64,000 bases of DNA from Actinoplanes subtropicus (GTDB taxonomy: Bacteria > Actinomycetota > Actinomycetes > Mycobacteriales > Micromonosporaceae). Shown piece by piece: positions 16,796-24,875 of the stretch (positions are counted from its first letter, which is position 1; every line of letters begins with the position of its first letter). The stretch is from the NCBI RefSeq assembly GCF_000721705.1, contig NZ_JOJL01000020.1, positions 248,001 through 312,000 of the forward strand, given 5' to 3'. Both the position numbers and the translations under genes were made by a program. A model generated the notes under the pieces. It was not told where the DNA came from, searched no databases, and was given only the letters and a program-made list of their open reading frames with translations.

Positions 16796-17953
16796 ATGAC
16801 AGCGCCACTGCATCTGGCCGTCGCGCTCGACGGCACCGGTTGGCACCCCGCCTCCTGGCGGGAGCCGGACGCCCGGCCCGCCGAGCTGTTCACCGCCCAG
16901 TACTGGCTCGATCTCGCGCGCGAGGCCGAGGCCGGCACGCTCGACTTCGTCACCTTCGAGGACGCGCTCGGCCTTCAGTCCGATCGGCCGGACGGGCCGG
17001 ACGAGCGGACCGACCACGTCCGCGGGCGGCTCGACGCCGTGCTGATCGCGAGCCGGGTTGCGCCAGCGACCGGCCACATCGGGCTGGTGCCGACCGCGAC
17101 GGTGACGCACACCGAGCCGTTCCACATCGCCAAGGCCCTGGCCACCCTCGACTACGTGAGCAAGGGCCGGGCGGGCTGGCGGGTGCAGGTCTCCGGGCGG
17201 GCGCACGAGGCCGGGCATTTCGGTCGCCGCACCCTCCCGGTGATCGAGCCGGGCCGGATCGACGACCCGGCGACGCGAGCGGTCGTCGAGGACCTCTTCG
17301 CCGAGGCGGCCGACTACGTCGAGGTGGTGCGCCGGCTCTGGGACAGCTGGGAGGACGACGCCGAGATCCGGGACGCCGCCACCGGGCGGTTCATCGACCG
17401 GGAGAAGCTGCACTACATCGACTTCGCCGGGAAGTACTTCAGCGTCCGCGGACCGTCGATCACGCCGCGGCCGCCCCAGGGCCAGCCGCCGGTCACCGCG
17501 CTCGCGCATGCCGAGACCCCGTATCGGTTCGCGAGCCGATCCGCCGATCTGACCTACGTGACCCCCGCCGACGCCGATCATGCCCGGCAGATCGTCGGCC
17601 AGGTCGAGAGCGGACACATCTTCGCCGACCTCGTGATCTTCCTCGAGGAAGGCGCGAAAGATCGTCTCGATGCCCTGGACCGCGAGGTGTACCGGTCCGA
17701 CGCCGCGATCTTCAGCGGCACTCCGGCACAGCTCGCCGACCTGCTGATCGAGTGGCAGGCGGCCGGGATCAGCGGGTTCCGGCTCCGGCCCGGGCGGCTG
17801 CCCGCCGACCTCCGCTCGATCACCCGGGAGTTGGTGCCGGAGCTGCGGCGCCGAGGCGTCTTCCGGGAGGCCTACGAGGCGCCGACCTTGCGCGGGCTGC
17901 TCGGTTGGGAAAGGCCCGCCAACCGCTACGCCGTGGGAGCGACCGTTGCCTAA
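16796..17953 (+). CDS. LLM class flavin-dependent oxidoreductase
   Basis: 385 residues, a luciferase-like TIM barrel with an N-terminal HLAVALDGTGWHP strand and FVTFEDALG, similar to F420/FMN monooxygenases found beside cysteine-type ABC importers. The ATG at 16796 lies one base after the binding-protein stop. The C-terminus ends with LRGLLGWERPANRY, resembling the end of the next gene (LRDQLGLTR), which suggests that the two are distant paralogues. Probably cytoplasmic; likely oxidises the imported compound together with the next gene product. Confidence 0.9.
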   Translation: MTAPLHLAVALDGTGWHPASWREPDARPAELFTAQYWLDLAREAEAGTLDFVTFEDALGLQSDRPDGPDERTDHVRGRLDAVLIASRVAPATGHIGLVPTATVTHTEPFHIAKALATLDYVSKGRAGWRVQVSGRAHEAGHFGRRTLPVIEPGRIDDPATRAVVEDLFAEAADYVEVVRRLWDSWEDDAEIRDAATGRFIDREKLHYIDFAGKYFSVRGPSITPRPPQGQPPVTALAHAETPYRFASRSADLTYVTPADADHARQIVGQVESGHIFADLVIFLEEGAKDRLDALDREVYRSDAAIFSGTPAQLADLLIEWQAAGISGFRLRPGRLPADLRSITRELVPELRRRGVFREAYEAPTLRGLLGWERPANRYAVGATVA

Positions 17954-19277
17954 GCAGATTCACCTCGCCGCGCACTTCCCCGGCGTCAACAACACGACCG
18001 TCTGGAGCGACCCCGCCGCCGGCAGCCACATCGAGTTCGAGTCGTTCGTGCGGCTCGCGCAGACCGCCGAGCGGGCCAAGTTCGACTTCTTCTTCCTGGC
18101 CGAGGGGCTGCGGCTGCGCGAGCAGGGCGGCCAGATCTACGACCTGGACGTGGTCGGGCGGCCGGACACGTTCACCGTGCTGGCCGCGCTGGCCGCGGTG
18201 ACCACCCACCTCGGGCTGGCCGGCACGATCAATTCGACCTTCAACGAGCCGTACGAGGTGGCCCGCCAGTTCGCCTCGCTGGACCATCTCTCCGGCGGGC
18301 GGGCGGCGTGGAACGTGGTCACCTCGTGGGACGCGTTCACCGGGGAGAACTTCCGGCGCGGCGGGTTCCTGGCCGAGTCCGACCGGTACGGCCGGGCCAC
18401 CCAGTTCCTGGCCACGGCGGCCGAGTTGTTCGACTCGTGGCCGGCCGACGCGATCCTCGCCGACCAGCGGAGCGGACAGTTCCTGCGGGACGGCGCCGCC
18501 GGCACGTTCAAGCACACCGACGCGCACTTCGACATCAGCGGCCGGTTCAACGTGCCGCGGTCGCCGCAGGGCCGGCCGGTGATCCTGCAGGCCGGCGACT
18601 CGGACGCGGGCCGGGAGTTCGCGGCGGCCACCGCCGATGCGATCTTCAGCCGGCACGGGACACTGGTCGAGGGCCGCAAGTTCTACGCGGACGTGAAGGG
18701 ACGGCTGGCCCGGTACGGCCGCAAGCCGGACGACCTGCTGGTGCTGCCGGCCGCGACCTTCGTGCTGGGCGACACCGACGCGGACGCGGCCGAGCGGGCG
18801 GCCGAGGTACGCCGGCAGCAGGTCAGCGGGCCGACCGCGATCAAGCTGCTCGAGCAGCTGTGGAACCGGGACCTCAGCGGGTACGACCCGGACGGGCCGC
18901 TGCCGGAGATCGACCCGGACGTCTCCGACGCGCACATCGCGCGCGGGCGGGCCAGCGTACGGATGCACCGCGACCCGATCGCGACGGCCCGGGAGTGGCG
19001 GGAGCGGGCCGAGGCGGGCAACCTGTCGATCCGCGAACTGATCATCGAGGTGACCGGGCGGCAGACGTTCATCGGCTCCGCGGCGACGGTTGCCGGGCAG
19101 CTCGACGAGCTGGTGCGGAACGACGCCGCCGACGGGTTCATCCTGGTGCCGCACGTGACGCCGGGCGGGCTCGACGAGTTCGCCGACACGGTGGTGCCGT
19201 TGTTGCAGGAGCGTGGGGTGTTCCGTACCGAATATGCCGGACCCACCCTGCGCGACCAGTTGGGACTGACCCGGTGA
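17946..19277 (+). CDS. NtaA/DmoA-family FMN-dependent monooxygenase
   Basis: 443 residues. The N-terminus (IHLAAHFPGVNNTTVW), FFFLAEGLRLR, the core HLSGGRAAWNVVTSWD and the C-terminal half match the NtaA/SnaA/DmoA/CmoJ group of two-component FMNH2-dependent monooxygenases, which cleave C-N or C-S bonds (nitrilotriacetate, dimethyl sulfide, S-succinocysteine). It starts at a TTG and overlaps the preceding gene by 8 bases, so it is translationally coupled. No flavin reductase is encoded nearby, so reduced FMN must come from elsewhere. With the importer and the GNAT gene it recalls the ytm/yxe sulfur operons of Bacillus. Confidence 0.92.
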   Translation: MPKQIHLAAHFPGVNNTTVWSDPAAGSHIEFESFVRLAQTAERAKFDFFFLAEGLRLREQGGQIYDLDVVGRPDTFTVLAALAAVTTHLGLAGTINSTFNEPYEVARQFASLDHLSGGRAAWNVVTSWDAFTGENFRRGGFLAESDRYGRATQFLATAAELFDSWPADAILADQRSGQFLRDGAAGTFKHTDAHFDISGRFNVPRSPQGRPVILQAGDSDAGREFAAATADAIFSRHGTLVEGRKFYADVKGRLARYGRKPDDLLVLPAATFVLGDTDADAAERAAEVRRQQVSGPTAIKLLEQLWNRDLSGYDPDGPLPEIDPDVSDAHIARGRASVRMHRDPIATAREWRERAEAGNLSIRELIIEVTGRQTFIGSAATVAGQLDELVRNDAADGFILVPHVTPGGLDEFADTVVPLLQERGVFRTEYAGPTLRDQLGLTR

Positions 19278-19942
19278 TCGACAATCCGATCTGGCATTCC
19301 CTCACCGGCGCGCACAGCCATCTGGCCACGGTGCACGGGCGCGCGGCGCGATATCCGGATGAAGTGGCACAGTTCTACGCGGTGGCCGACCCTTCCGACC
19401 CGGCGTCCTGGGTGGACCTGGCCGAGCTGGCCGGGCCGGGGGCCGAGGTGGCGGTCGCCGGCCCGGTCCCGGCCGAGCACCCCGGCTGGGAACTGGCGGC
19501 CGAGATCCCCGGGGTGCAACTGGTGGACGTCTCGCTGCGGGCGGAGCCCCATCCCGAGGCGGTACGGCTGACCGCGGCGGACGTGCCGGAGATGCTCGAC
19601 CTGGTCGAGCGCACCCGGCCCGGACCGTTCCGGCCGCGGACCATCGAGCTGGGTACCTACCTCGGCATCCGGCGCGAGGGCGCGCTTGTGGCGATGGCCG
19701 GCGAGCGGATGCGCCCACCGGGGTGGACCGAGATCAGCGCGGTCTGCACCGATCCGGCGTACCGCGGGCGGGGCTTGGCGACGTCGCTGGTCCGGGCGGT
19801 GGCGGCCGGCATCCGGGAGCGCGGCGAGACGCCGTTCCTGCACACGGCGGCGAGCAACGCGCCGGCGATCCGGCTGTACGAGGCGATCGGCTTCAAGCTG
19901 CGGCGGCGCACGACGTTCGGCCGCTACCGGTTGGTCGCATAA
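19274..19942 (+). CDS. GNAT-family N-acetyltransferase (FR47-like)
   Basis: 222 residues from GTG 19274, overlapping the monooxygenase stop by 3 bases. The C-terminal half carries the acetyl-CoA-binding motif A (VCTDPAYRGRGLATSLVRAV, with R-G-x-G) and motif B (NAPAIRLYEAIGFKLRRR). The N-terminal half (DNPIWHSLTGAHSHLA...) is typical of FR47-like actinobacterial GNATs. In Bacillus S-alkylcysteine salvage, N-acetylation by a GNAT precedes C-S cleavage by a DmoA-type monooxygenase; the pairing here fits that scheme, although this subfamily has not been shown to do it. Confidence 0.9.
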   Translation: MIDNPIWHSLTGAHSHLATVHGRAARYPDEVAQFYAVADPSDPASWVDLAELAGPGAEVAVAGPVPAEHPGWELAAEIPGVQLVDVSLRAEPHPEAVRLTAADVPEMLDLVERTRPGPFRPRTIELGTYLGIRREGALVAMAGERMRPPGWTEISAVCTDPAYRGRGLATSLVRAVAAGIRERGETPFLHTAASNAPAIRLYEAIGFKLRRRTTFGRYRLVA

Positions 19943-20232
19943 ATCGACCACGTCGATGACGAAGGTGCCGGCGGCCGATCGGTGTAGGCGACGGTCGGCT
20001 GGGGGTCGATGCGGCTGGGGGTCGATGCGGCTGCCGGCCGGGAAGCGGAGACGCTCGGCCTGCTGACCGGTGAGGGCGGGCTTCGCGGTGACCACATAAG
20101 ACAGTTGCAGACCGGTGCGGCCGGGATCGGGGCGGAAGGGCGGGCAGCGGGGAGGTCGCCCGACACCAGGAGGAGCGCCACCAGCAACGCCGGCGCGGCG
20201 AGCACGCGCTTCAGGCGGCCTCCTGTCTCCAT
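19924..20232 (-). pseudogene. Decayed secreted-protein gene
   Basis: A signal-peptide-like start (METGGRLKRV, then an Ala/Leu/Val core ending DLPAARPSA) begins at ATG 20232. After about residue 40 the frame loses GC3 bias, while another frame reads well (TGLQLSYVVTAKPALTGQQA, then ERLRFPAGSRIDPQP). At 19996-20033 a 16-bp tandem duplication moves the sense back to the first frame (TVAYTDRPPA), and then FVIDVVDL appears again in the second. At least two frame changes are needed to restore a single product, so the gene is probably dead. Family unknown. Confidence 0.45.
19996..20033. repeat. 16-bp tandem duplication
   Basis: CGGCTGGGGGTCGATG occurs twice in a row (19996-20011, 20012-20027) with a 6-base third partial copy. 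Sixteen is not a multiple of three, so the duplication shifts the frame of the secreted-protein remnant. Confidence 0.9.
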
Positions 20233-20301
20233 AGGAGAGATCTTCACCCAGCTGTCCGTGGGGCGACAGGCCGCGCGCTCCTCGTGCGCCATCGTCAACG
20301 G

Positions 20302-21294
20302 ATGGACCTGAAAACCAGATTCACCGAGGCGTACGGGTTGAGCACGCCCATCGCGCAGGCTGGGATGGCATTTGTCGGCATGGCGCCGGAATTGGCGGTC
20401 GCGGTCAGCAACGCGGGTGCGCTCGGCTCGCTCGGCGTCGGGCTGCTGCCCCCGCCCGCCATCACGCAGACCATCGCGGCCATCCGGGCCGGCACGCCGC
20501 GCCCGTTCCACGTCAACCTGATCACCGCGCTGACCGACGAGGCGCGGCTCGACGCGGTCGCCGAGGCGGCGCCGGCCGCGGTCTCGTTCCACTGGGGACA
20601 CCCGTCGCGGGTCTGGATCGACGGGCTGCACGCGGTCGGCGCCCGGGTGTTCGAGCAGGTCGGCTCGGTCGACGACGCGAAGCGCGCGGTCGACGACGGG
20701 GTGGACGTGATCGTGGCGCAGGGGCTGGAGGCGGGCGGCCACAACTTCGCGACGCTGCCGACCTTCGCCCTGGTGCCGCTGGTGGTCGACGCGGTGGCTC
20801 CGGCGATCGTGCTGGCCGCGGGCGGGGTCGCCGATGGGCGGGGGCTGGCCGCGGCGCTGATGCTGGGCGCGGACGGCGCGTGGGTGGGCACCCGCCTGGT
20901 CGCCACGGACGAGTCGCTGGCCCACGAGGAGTACAAGGCGCGCCTGGTGTCGGCGGCGGCCACCGACACCGTACGCACCTCGCTTTTCGGTCCGGAAATG
21001 CCGGAATTCAACCCGATGCGGGTGCTCCGCAACCGGGCGATCGAGGAGCCGCCGACCGAGGAGCGCCCGGTGATCGGCCGGACGCGTCTCGGCGACGAGG
21101 TGATCGAGCTGCGCCGCTACACCAACATGGTCCCGATGCGCGGCCTGACCACCGGCGACCTCGACGAGATGCCGCTGCTCGCCGGCCAGGGCGTCGGCTT
21201 GGTGGACGCGGTCAAGGGCGCCGAGTCGGTGATCGCCGACATGACCGCCCAGGCGCTCGACTGCCTGGGCCGCTACCGTCCGTCAGCCGGCTAG
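20302..21294 (+). CDS. Nitronate monooxygenase (2-nitropropane dioxygenase family)
   Basis: 330 residues from ATG 20302. An FMN-binding TIM barrel with TPIAQAGMAFVG at the start, GQ-type loops, AQGLEAGGHNF containing the active-site His, and LAAGGVADGRGLAAALMLGADGAWVGTRLVAT for phosphate binding. The enzyme oxidises alkyl nitronates to carbonyl compounds and nitrite in the cytoplasm; some members act on other flavin substrates. It is downstream of, but not tightly linked to, the monooxygenase operon (360 bases away). Its tail overlaps the converging membrane-protein gene by 12 bases. Confidence 0.93.
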   Translation: MDLKTRFTEAYGLSTPIAQAGMAFVGMAPELAVAVSNAGALGSLGVGLLPPPAITQTIAAIRAGTPRPFHVNLITALTDEARLDAVAEAAPAAVSFHWGHPSRVWIDGLHAVGARVFEQVGSVDDAKRAVDDGVDVIVAQGLEAGGHNFATLPTFALVPLVVDAVAPAIVLAAGGVADGRGLAAALMLGADGAWVGTRLVATDESLAHEEYKARLVSAAATDTVRTSLFGPEMPEFNPMRVLRNRAIEEPPTEERPVIGRTRLGDEVIELRRYTNMVPMRGLTTGDLDEMPLLAGQGVGLVDAVKGAESVIADMTAQALDCLGRYRPSAG

Positions 21295-21711
21295 GAGCGC
21301 CACGCCCGCGACGATCAGCGAGAAAACCTTCACCAATTCCAGGCCTACGTACGCGAGGTGGGCGTGCGACCGCGGCCCGTCCGCGCCCGCCAGCACGGCA
21401 TCCGATCGGCGGGCCAGGGCCGGCCGGACGGCGGCGAGCTGGGCGACCAGCGCCGCCGCCGCGACCGAGTAACCGGCCCAGGCCGTCGCGCCGCCCTGCC
21501 CGGCCGCCAGCCCGACCGCGACGGCGACCCCGAACCCGGCCTCGACCACGTTGAGCGCCCGGAACACGAGCCGGCCGATGCCCAGCCCGATCGGCAGGGT
21601 GACCCCGGGCGCCCGGAACTTCAGCGGCGCCTCGAGGAAGGAGATGGCCACCACCATCCCGAGCCAGACGAAGATCAGCGCCACCACAAGCCCCAGCCAG
21701 TTGTTCCCCAC
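21283..21711 (-). CDS. Four-helix hypothetical membrane protein
   Basis: 142 residues from GTG 21711. Four hydrophobic segments lie at about residues 4-24 (WLGLVVALIFVWLGMVVAIS), 45-68, 72-92 and 118-140, with short loops. The pattern resembles small DUF4149-like membrane proteins, but I cannot assign a family with confidence. No strong ribosome-binding site is visible, so the start is uncertain; an ATG lies 17 codons further in. The region upstream holds a strong stem-loop that probably ends the metallophosphoesterase relic. Confidence 0.7.
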   Translation of the reverse strand: MGNNWLGLVVALIFVWLGMVVAISFLEAPLKFRAPGVTLPIGLGIGRLVFRALNVVEAGFGVAVAVGLAAGQGGATAWAGYSVAAAALVAQLAAVRPALARRSDAVLAGADGPRSHAHLAYVGLELVKVFSLIVAGVALLAG

Positions 21712-21744
21712 GGCCGCGACGATAACCCGGCACCGACACAGCGG

Positions 21745-21772
21745 CGGCGGGCCACCCTGGGGCGGCCCGCCG
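21745..21772 (-). terminator. GC-rich stem-loop after metallophosphoesterase relic
   Basis: CGGCGGGCC (21745-21753) pairs with GGCCCGCCG (21764-21772) around a 10-base loop. It lies 10 bases past the stop of the minus-strand relic. It has no T-tract but a strong 9-bp GC stem. Confidence 0.6.
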
Positions 21773-21782
21773 TGGGGTTGGG

Positions 21783-22466
21783 TCAGGGGCGTTCGATCGT
21801 GCGGATGCGGCTGCGGCCGGCCGTACGCTCGAAGGTGATTTTGTCGATCTCGGTGTAGGGCTTGCCGGAGCCGGGGAGGGCGTCGGCCAGGGTGCGGACC
21901 GTGAACGTGGTGCGCTCGCCGTGGCGGCCGGGGACCACGTCGACCGCGATGAAGGCGTAGTCGTCGTAGCGGACCTGCGAGTAGCCGGTGTTCGTCTGGA
22001 TCTCGTACGACAGGTCGTTGGCGTCCACCGAGATCACGCCGACGTTGCCGTACCCGAACCGGTAGACCGCGGGGCAGGTGTGCGGCCCGTTCGCCGGCAG
22101 GTCGAGCCGCTTCGCGTGCCCGCCGTAGCCGTGGTTCGGGCTGCCGCCGAGGAACTCGGTGTTCCCGTACAGCGGCTCCATGTCGTGGTTGCCGGTCGCG
22201 AACATCCACGGCGTGAACGCCGCCTGCGGCTCGATCTGGTTGAGGAACACATCCCAGACGTACGGGTTGTACTTGTTCTTGCCCGCCGGGGTGGCGTTCG
22301 GGATCGCGCTGTCGTCGGCCGGGAGGCCGGAGCCGTCCGGGTCGGCGTAGCAGATGTCGCCGGCCAGCAGGGTGAAGACCGGGCTCTGGGTGGCCATCAG
22401 GCTGGTCTGGGTGACGGCCGGGGTCTTGTCGGTGCCGTTCGTGCCGGCTGCCGGATCAACGTCCCG
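21783..22466 (-). pseudogene. Metallophosphoesterase (purple acid phosphatase-like) relic
   Basis: The frame is open from 22466, after an in-frame TAA at 22467-22469, and reads into sequence of the purple acid phosphatase-like family: SPVFTLLAGDICYADPDG (metal motif GDxxY), then FATGNHDME (GNHD), VYRFGYGNVGVISVDAND and EIQTNTGYS. Next comes directly VRYDDYAFIAVDV, which in homologues belongs to the far C-terminus. The segment that should carry the two His motifs (VxxxHH and GHxHxYER), well over 100 residues, is missing without loss of frame. The signal peptide and the first metal motif are also absent. The product could not bind its dinuclear metal centre, so this is a doubly deleted remnant. 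Confidence 0.8.
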
Positions 22467-22531
22467 TTATTCGGGTAATTCACCGGTGAACTGAACATGA
22501 CCTATATCTGAATCGAAGTTGATCAAAGCGA

Positions 22532-22550
22532 GCGGTCAGAAACTGACCGC
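22532..22550. promoter_or_regulatory. Inverted repeat upstream of glyoxalase-fold gene
   Basis: GCGGTCAG (22532-22539) and CTGACCGC (22543-22550) flank AAA. The repeat lies 22 bases before the ATG at 22572, after an AT-richer stretch (cctatatctgaatcgaag). It could be an operator or a small hairpin in the leader. Confidence 0.5.
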
Positions 22551-22571
22551 AATGGCGGCGACGATGGAGAC

Positions 22572-22949
22572 ATGACAGCGACGTGGAAGATTGAGCTCAT
22601 CCCGGTGCCGGTGACCGACGTCGACCGGGCCAAGGCGTTCTACGAGAAGATCGGCTTCACCGCCGACATGGACCGCACGGTGCGCGAGGGGCTGCGGTTC
22701 GTCCAGTTCACCCCGCCCGGGTCGGCCTGCTCGTTCGCGATCGGCGAGGGCATCACCGAGAAGACGCCGGGCACCCAGGAGATCCAGGTCGTGGTGGCCG
22801 ACGCGCACGCGGCCCGCAAGCACCTGCTGGACGCCGGGGTCGAGGCCAGCGAGGTCGACCCGCAGCCGTGGGGTAACTTCGTCTACTTCAAGGACCCGGA
22901 CGGCAACAGCTGGTCGCTGCAGGCGCTCGACTACCGCCCCAACGGCTGA
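22572..22949 (+). CDS. VOC-superfamily (glyoxalase/bleomycin resistance-like) protein
   Basis: 125 residues, one vicinal-oxygen-chelate domain made of two beta-alpha-beta-beta-beta modules: IPVPVTDVDRAKAFYEKIGF at the start of module 1, IQVVVADAHAARKHLLDAGV in module 2, then VYFKDPDGNSWSLQ. Such proteins bind a metal or act as binding proteins for small molecules. The first metal position (usually His) is occupied by Pro/Val here, so a classical glyoxalase activity is unlikely. ATG 22572 follows GATGGAG. The gene stands alone between an inverted repeat and the secretion cassette. Confidence 0.9.
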   Translation: MTATWKIELIPVPVTDVDRAKAFYEKIGFTADMDRTVREGLRFVQFTPPGSACSFAIGEGITEKTPGTQEIQVVVADAHAARKHLLDAGVEASEVDPQPWGNFVYFKDPDGNSWSLQALDYRPNG

Positions 22950-22993
22950 GGCGCCGTACGCTACCGTGCGTGCTGACGGACGGATGGTGATCG

Positions 22994-23308
22994 ATGAATC
23001 TTCCGGCGGACGCGGACGTGGTGTTCGTCCCGGCGCGGCCGATCCGCGACGGCGGCGAGCGGGAGCCGGCGGTCGAGCTGCGCCGGCTGGCCGAGACCGG
23101 CGAGCGGGTCGCGCTCGCCTTCAGCTCGGTCGGGGCCCTGGTGCGTACGCTGGGCCCGGCCCAGCCGTGGGTCGGCGTGCCGATGTACGCCTTCGTCGTC
23201 TGGCTGCGCACCCAGGGCGTCGACCGGATCGAGGTCGACCCGGTCTACGCCGGCGACATCTGGCGATGGTCGGCGGCGGACGTCCGCCGGGCCGCGGAGG
23301 AGAACTGA
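22994..23308 (+). CDS. SAV_915-like small protein of a type VII secretion-type cassette
   Basis: 104 residues. The pattern FVPARPIRDGGEREPAVELR, ERVALAFSSVGALVRTLGPAQPWVGVP and DRIEVDPVY matches the SAV_915/SseB-like family of small cytoplasmic proteins that are common beside WXG100-type genes in actinomycetes. No membrane segment or signal. Its stop overlaps the next ATG (TGATG), giving tight co-translation with the ESX-like protein. It may be a chaperone or an accessory factor; function inferred only from context. Confidence 0.75.
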   Translation: MNLPADADVVFVPARPIRDGGEREPAVELRRLAETGERVALAFSSVGALVRTLGPAQPWVGVPMYAFVVWLRTQGVDRIEVDPVYAGDIWRWSAADVRRAAEEN

Positions 23309-23607
23309 TGGGCGCGGGGTATCAGGTCGTCTACGGCGACCTCGGCGATCTGGCCGGGGCGTTCACCACCGAGTCGGGCGAGTTCGCCGGGCTGCGGCCG
23401 CGGATGGCGCCGGCCCCGGCCGACGGCGGCGACGCGACGGTCGACTCCGGGATAGCCGCGCTGCTCTCGCTGTTCGCCTCGCTGAACGCCGGGATCAGCC
23501 AGGCCATGGGCGAGCACGGCAAGAAGCTGCGCGAGTGCCACGACGACTACAAGGAGAACGACTCCGACGTGGTCGCGCTCTACAACAAGGTGATCGGAGA
23601 GGCATGA
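23308..23607 (+). CDS. Small ESX-type helical protein (DUF6317-like)
   Basis: 99 residues, helix-Gly/Pro loop-helix. YQVVYGDLGDLAGAFTTESGEF, the Asp/Gly-rich loop and LHDDYKEND-type ending (seen here as CHDDYKENDSD) match the DUF6317-like secretion partners known from Streptomyces. YKEND fits the Y-x-x-x-D/E export signal. It overlaps both neighbours (TGATG with the gene before, ATGA with the gene after). It probably pairs with the N-terminal WXG domain of the long protein encoded next and guides it to an ESX machine. Confidence 0.75.
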   Translation: MGAGYQVVYGDLGDLAGAFTTESGEFAGLRPRMAPAPADGGDATVDSGIAALLSLFASLNAGISQAMGEHGKKLRECHDDYKENDSDVVALYNKVIGEA

Positions 23608-24860
23608 GGATCGCCGGGGACATCGGCGGCCTGCAGCGGGTGTCCGGCTCGCTGACCGGGGTCGTCGAGGAGATGCACGGCAGCGCCGAGGCCCTGAGCA
23701 AGCGGGTCGACCAGCTGATCGGCGACGCCGGCTGGTCCGGTTCGGCGGCCGAGGAGTTCCGGGGCGCCTGGGAGCAGGACGCCGCCGCGGTGATCCAGCT
23801 GAGCAGCTGCGTGAAGCTGGCCGGCACGGTGCTCGGCACGCTCGCCACCAAGCTCCAGGCCGCCCAGCACCAACTCGACCTGGCGGTCTCGAACGCGCTC
23901 GACGCCGGCGTGCCGGTCGCCGACGACGGCGCGGTGCCGCCCGGCGTCTACACCGCACCGGTGCTCGCGGCGATGACTCAGTACTCGACCGACCGGGCCG
24001 CCGCGGAGCGGGCCGCCCAGGACGCTCGCGACGAGACGAGCGACATGCTGCACGACATCACCGCCGCCATCACCGGCCAGCCGACCTCGTTCCTGAAGTC
24101 GGCCGACGTGGCCGTCCTGGCCGCGTCGCTGAAGGGCTACTACGCGCTGCCGAACGAGTACGCCGAGGACGCCAAGAGCAAGCTCGACGACTTCAACAAG
24201 CGCTACAAGGACACCCAGTACACCCGCAAGCACACCCCGGCCGGCTCGCCGGAGAAGAAGGCGCTGACCGCCGAACTGGCCGAGATGCGGGCCGAGCGCA
24301 AGCTGCTGACCACCGACCTGTCGGCGGCCGAGAAGCTGGCCGGGCACTTCAAGGGCGGCCACTTCCTGGGCAGCTCGCTGGGCGACATCGCGGACGGCCT
24401 CGGCGTCCTGCAGGACGGCGGAAAGATGTCCCGCCTGCTCGACGGCGTGCCGGCCGTCGACGTGGCGCTGGGCGCGTTCGCCACCTGGGCGCAGGCCAAG
24501 GAGGACCACGAGAAGGGCTGGTCCTGGACGCACGCGATCCTGGTGGACGGCGGCTCCAACGCGGCGGCGATCGGCGCCGGCCTGGCCACCGACTGCATCC
24601 CGTACGTGGGCCCGGTGCTCGCGCCGTTCACCTCGTACGGGGTGGGCGCCTTCGGGTACGAGGCCGGCCACGAGGGACACTGGAACGAGCACATCACCGA
24701 GGACGGCTGGGTCAAGGGCATCGGCGAGGGCTTCGTCGACTCCGGCAAGGCGACCTGGGATTCGGACGTGGTCGGCATGTACCACAAGGTCGGGCACGAC
24801 ATCCAACATCCGCAGGAAGCCGCCGAGAGCCTCTGGCACGGCGTGAAGAACCTGTTCTGA
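23604..24860 (+). CDS. Long WXG100-domain protein, candidate type VII secreted effector
   Basis: 418 residues. Residues 1-100 form a WXG100-type hairpin with W44-S45-G46. A middle region (about 120-270) is charged and helical (KSKLDDFNKRYKDTQYTRKH; AELAEMRAERKLLTTDLSAAE). The C-terminal part (about 270-418) contains a long Gly/Ala-rich hydrophobic stretch (about 316-357; AAIGAGLATDCIPYVGPVLAPF) and then a His/Trp-rich end. This architecture, a secretion domain followed by a linker and a unique C-terminus, is that of ESX effectors and polymorphic toxins. I do not recognise the C-terminal domain; the Gly zipper-like stretch could insert in membranes. The downstream membrane gene would be its immunity candidate. 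Confidence 0.8.
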   Translation: MRIAGDIGGLQRVSGSLTGVVEEMHGSAEALSKRVDQLIGDAGWSGSAAEEFRGAWEQDAAAVIQLSSCVKLAGTVLGTLATKLQAAQHQLDLAVSNALDAGVPVADDGAVPPGVYTAPVLAAMTQYSTDRAAAERAAQDARDETSDMLHDITAAITGQPTSFLKSADVAVLAASLKGYYALPNEYAEDAKSKLDDFNKRYKDTQYTRKHTPAGSPEKKALTAELAEMRAERKLLTTDLSAAEKLAGHFKGGHFLGSSLGDIADGLGVLQDGGKMSRLLDGVPAVDVALGAFATWAQAKEDHEKGWSWTHAILVDGGSNAAAIGAGLATDCIPYVGPVLAPFTSYGVGAFGYEAGHEGHWNEHITEDGWVKGIGEGFVDSGKATWDSDVVGMYHKVGHDIQHPQEAAESLWHGVKNLF

Positions 24861-24875
24861 CGAGAGCCGGCGCCG

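Noticed and set aside
19996..20033. Tandem 16-bp repeat as an attachment site
   Set aside because: There is no integrase or tRNA nearby and the copies are adjacent and not flanking an element. A simple duplication in a decaying gene explains it.
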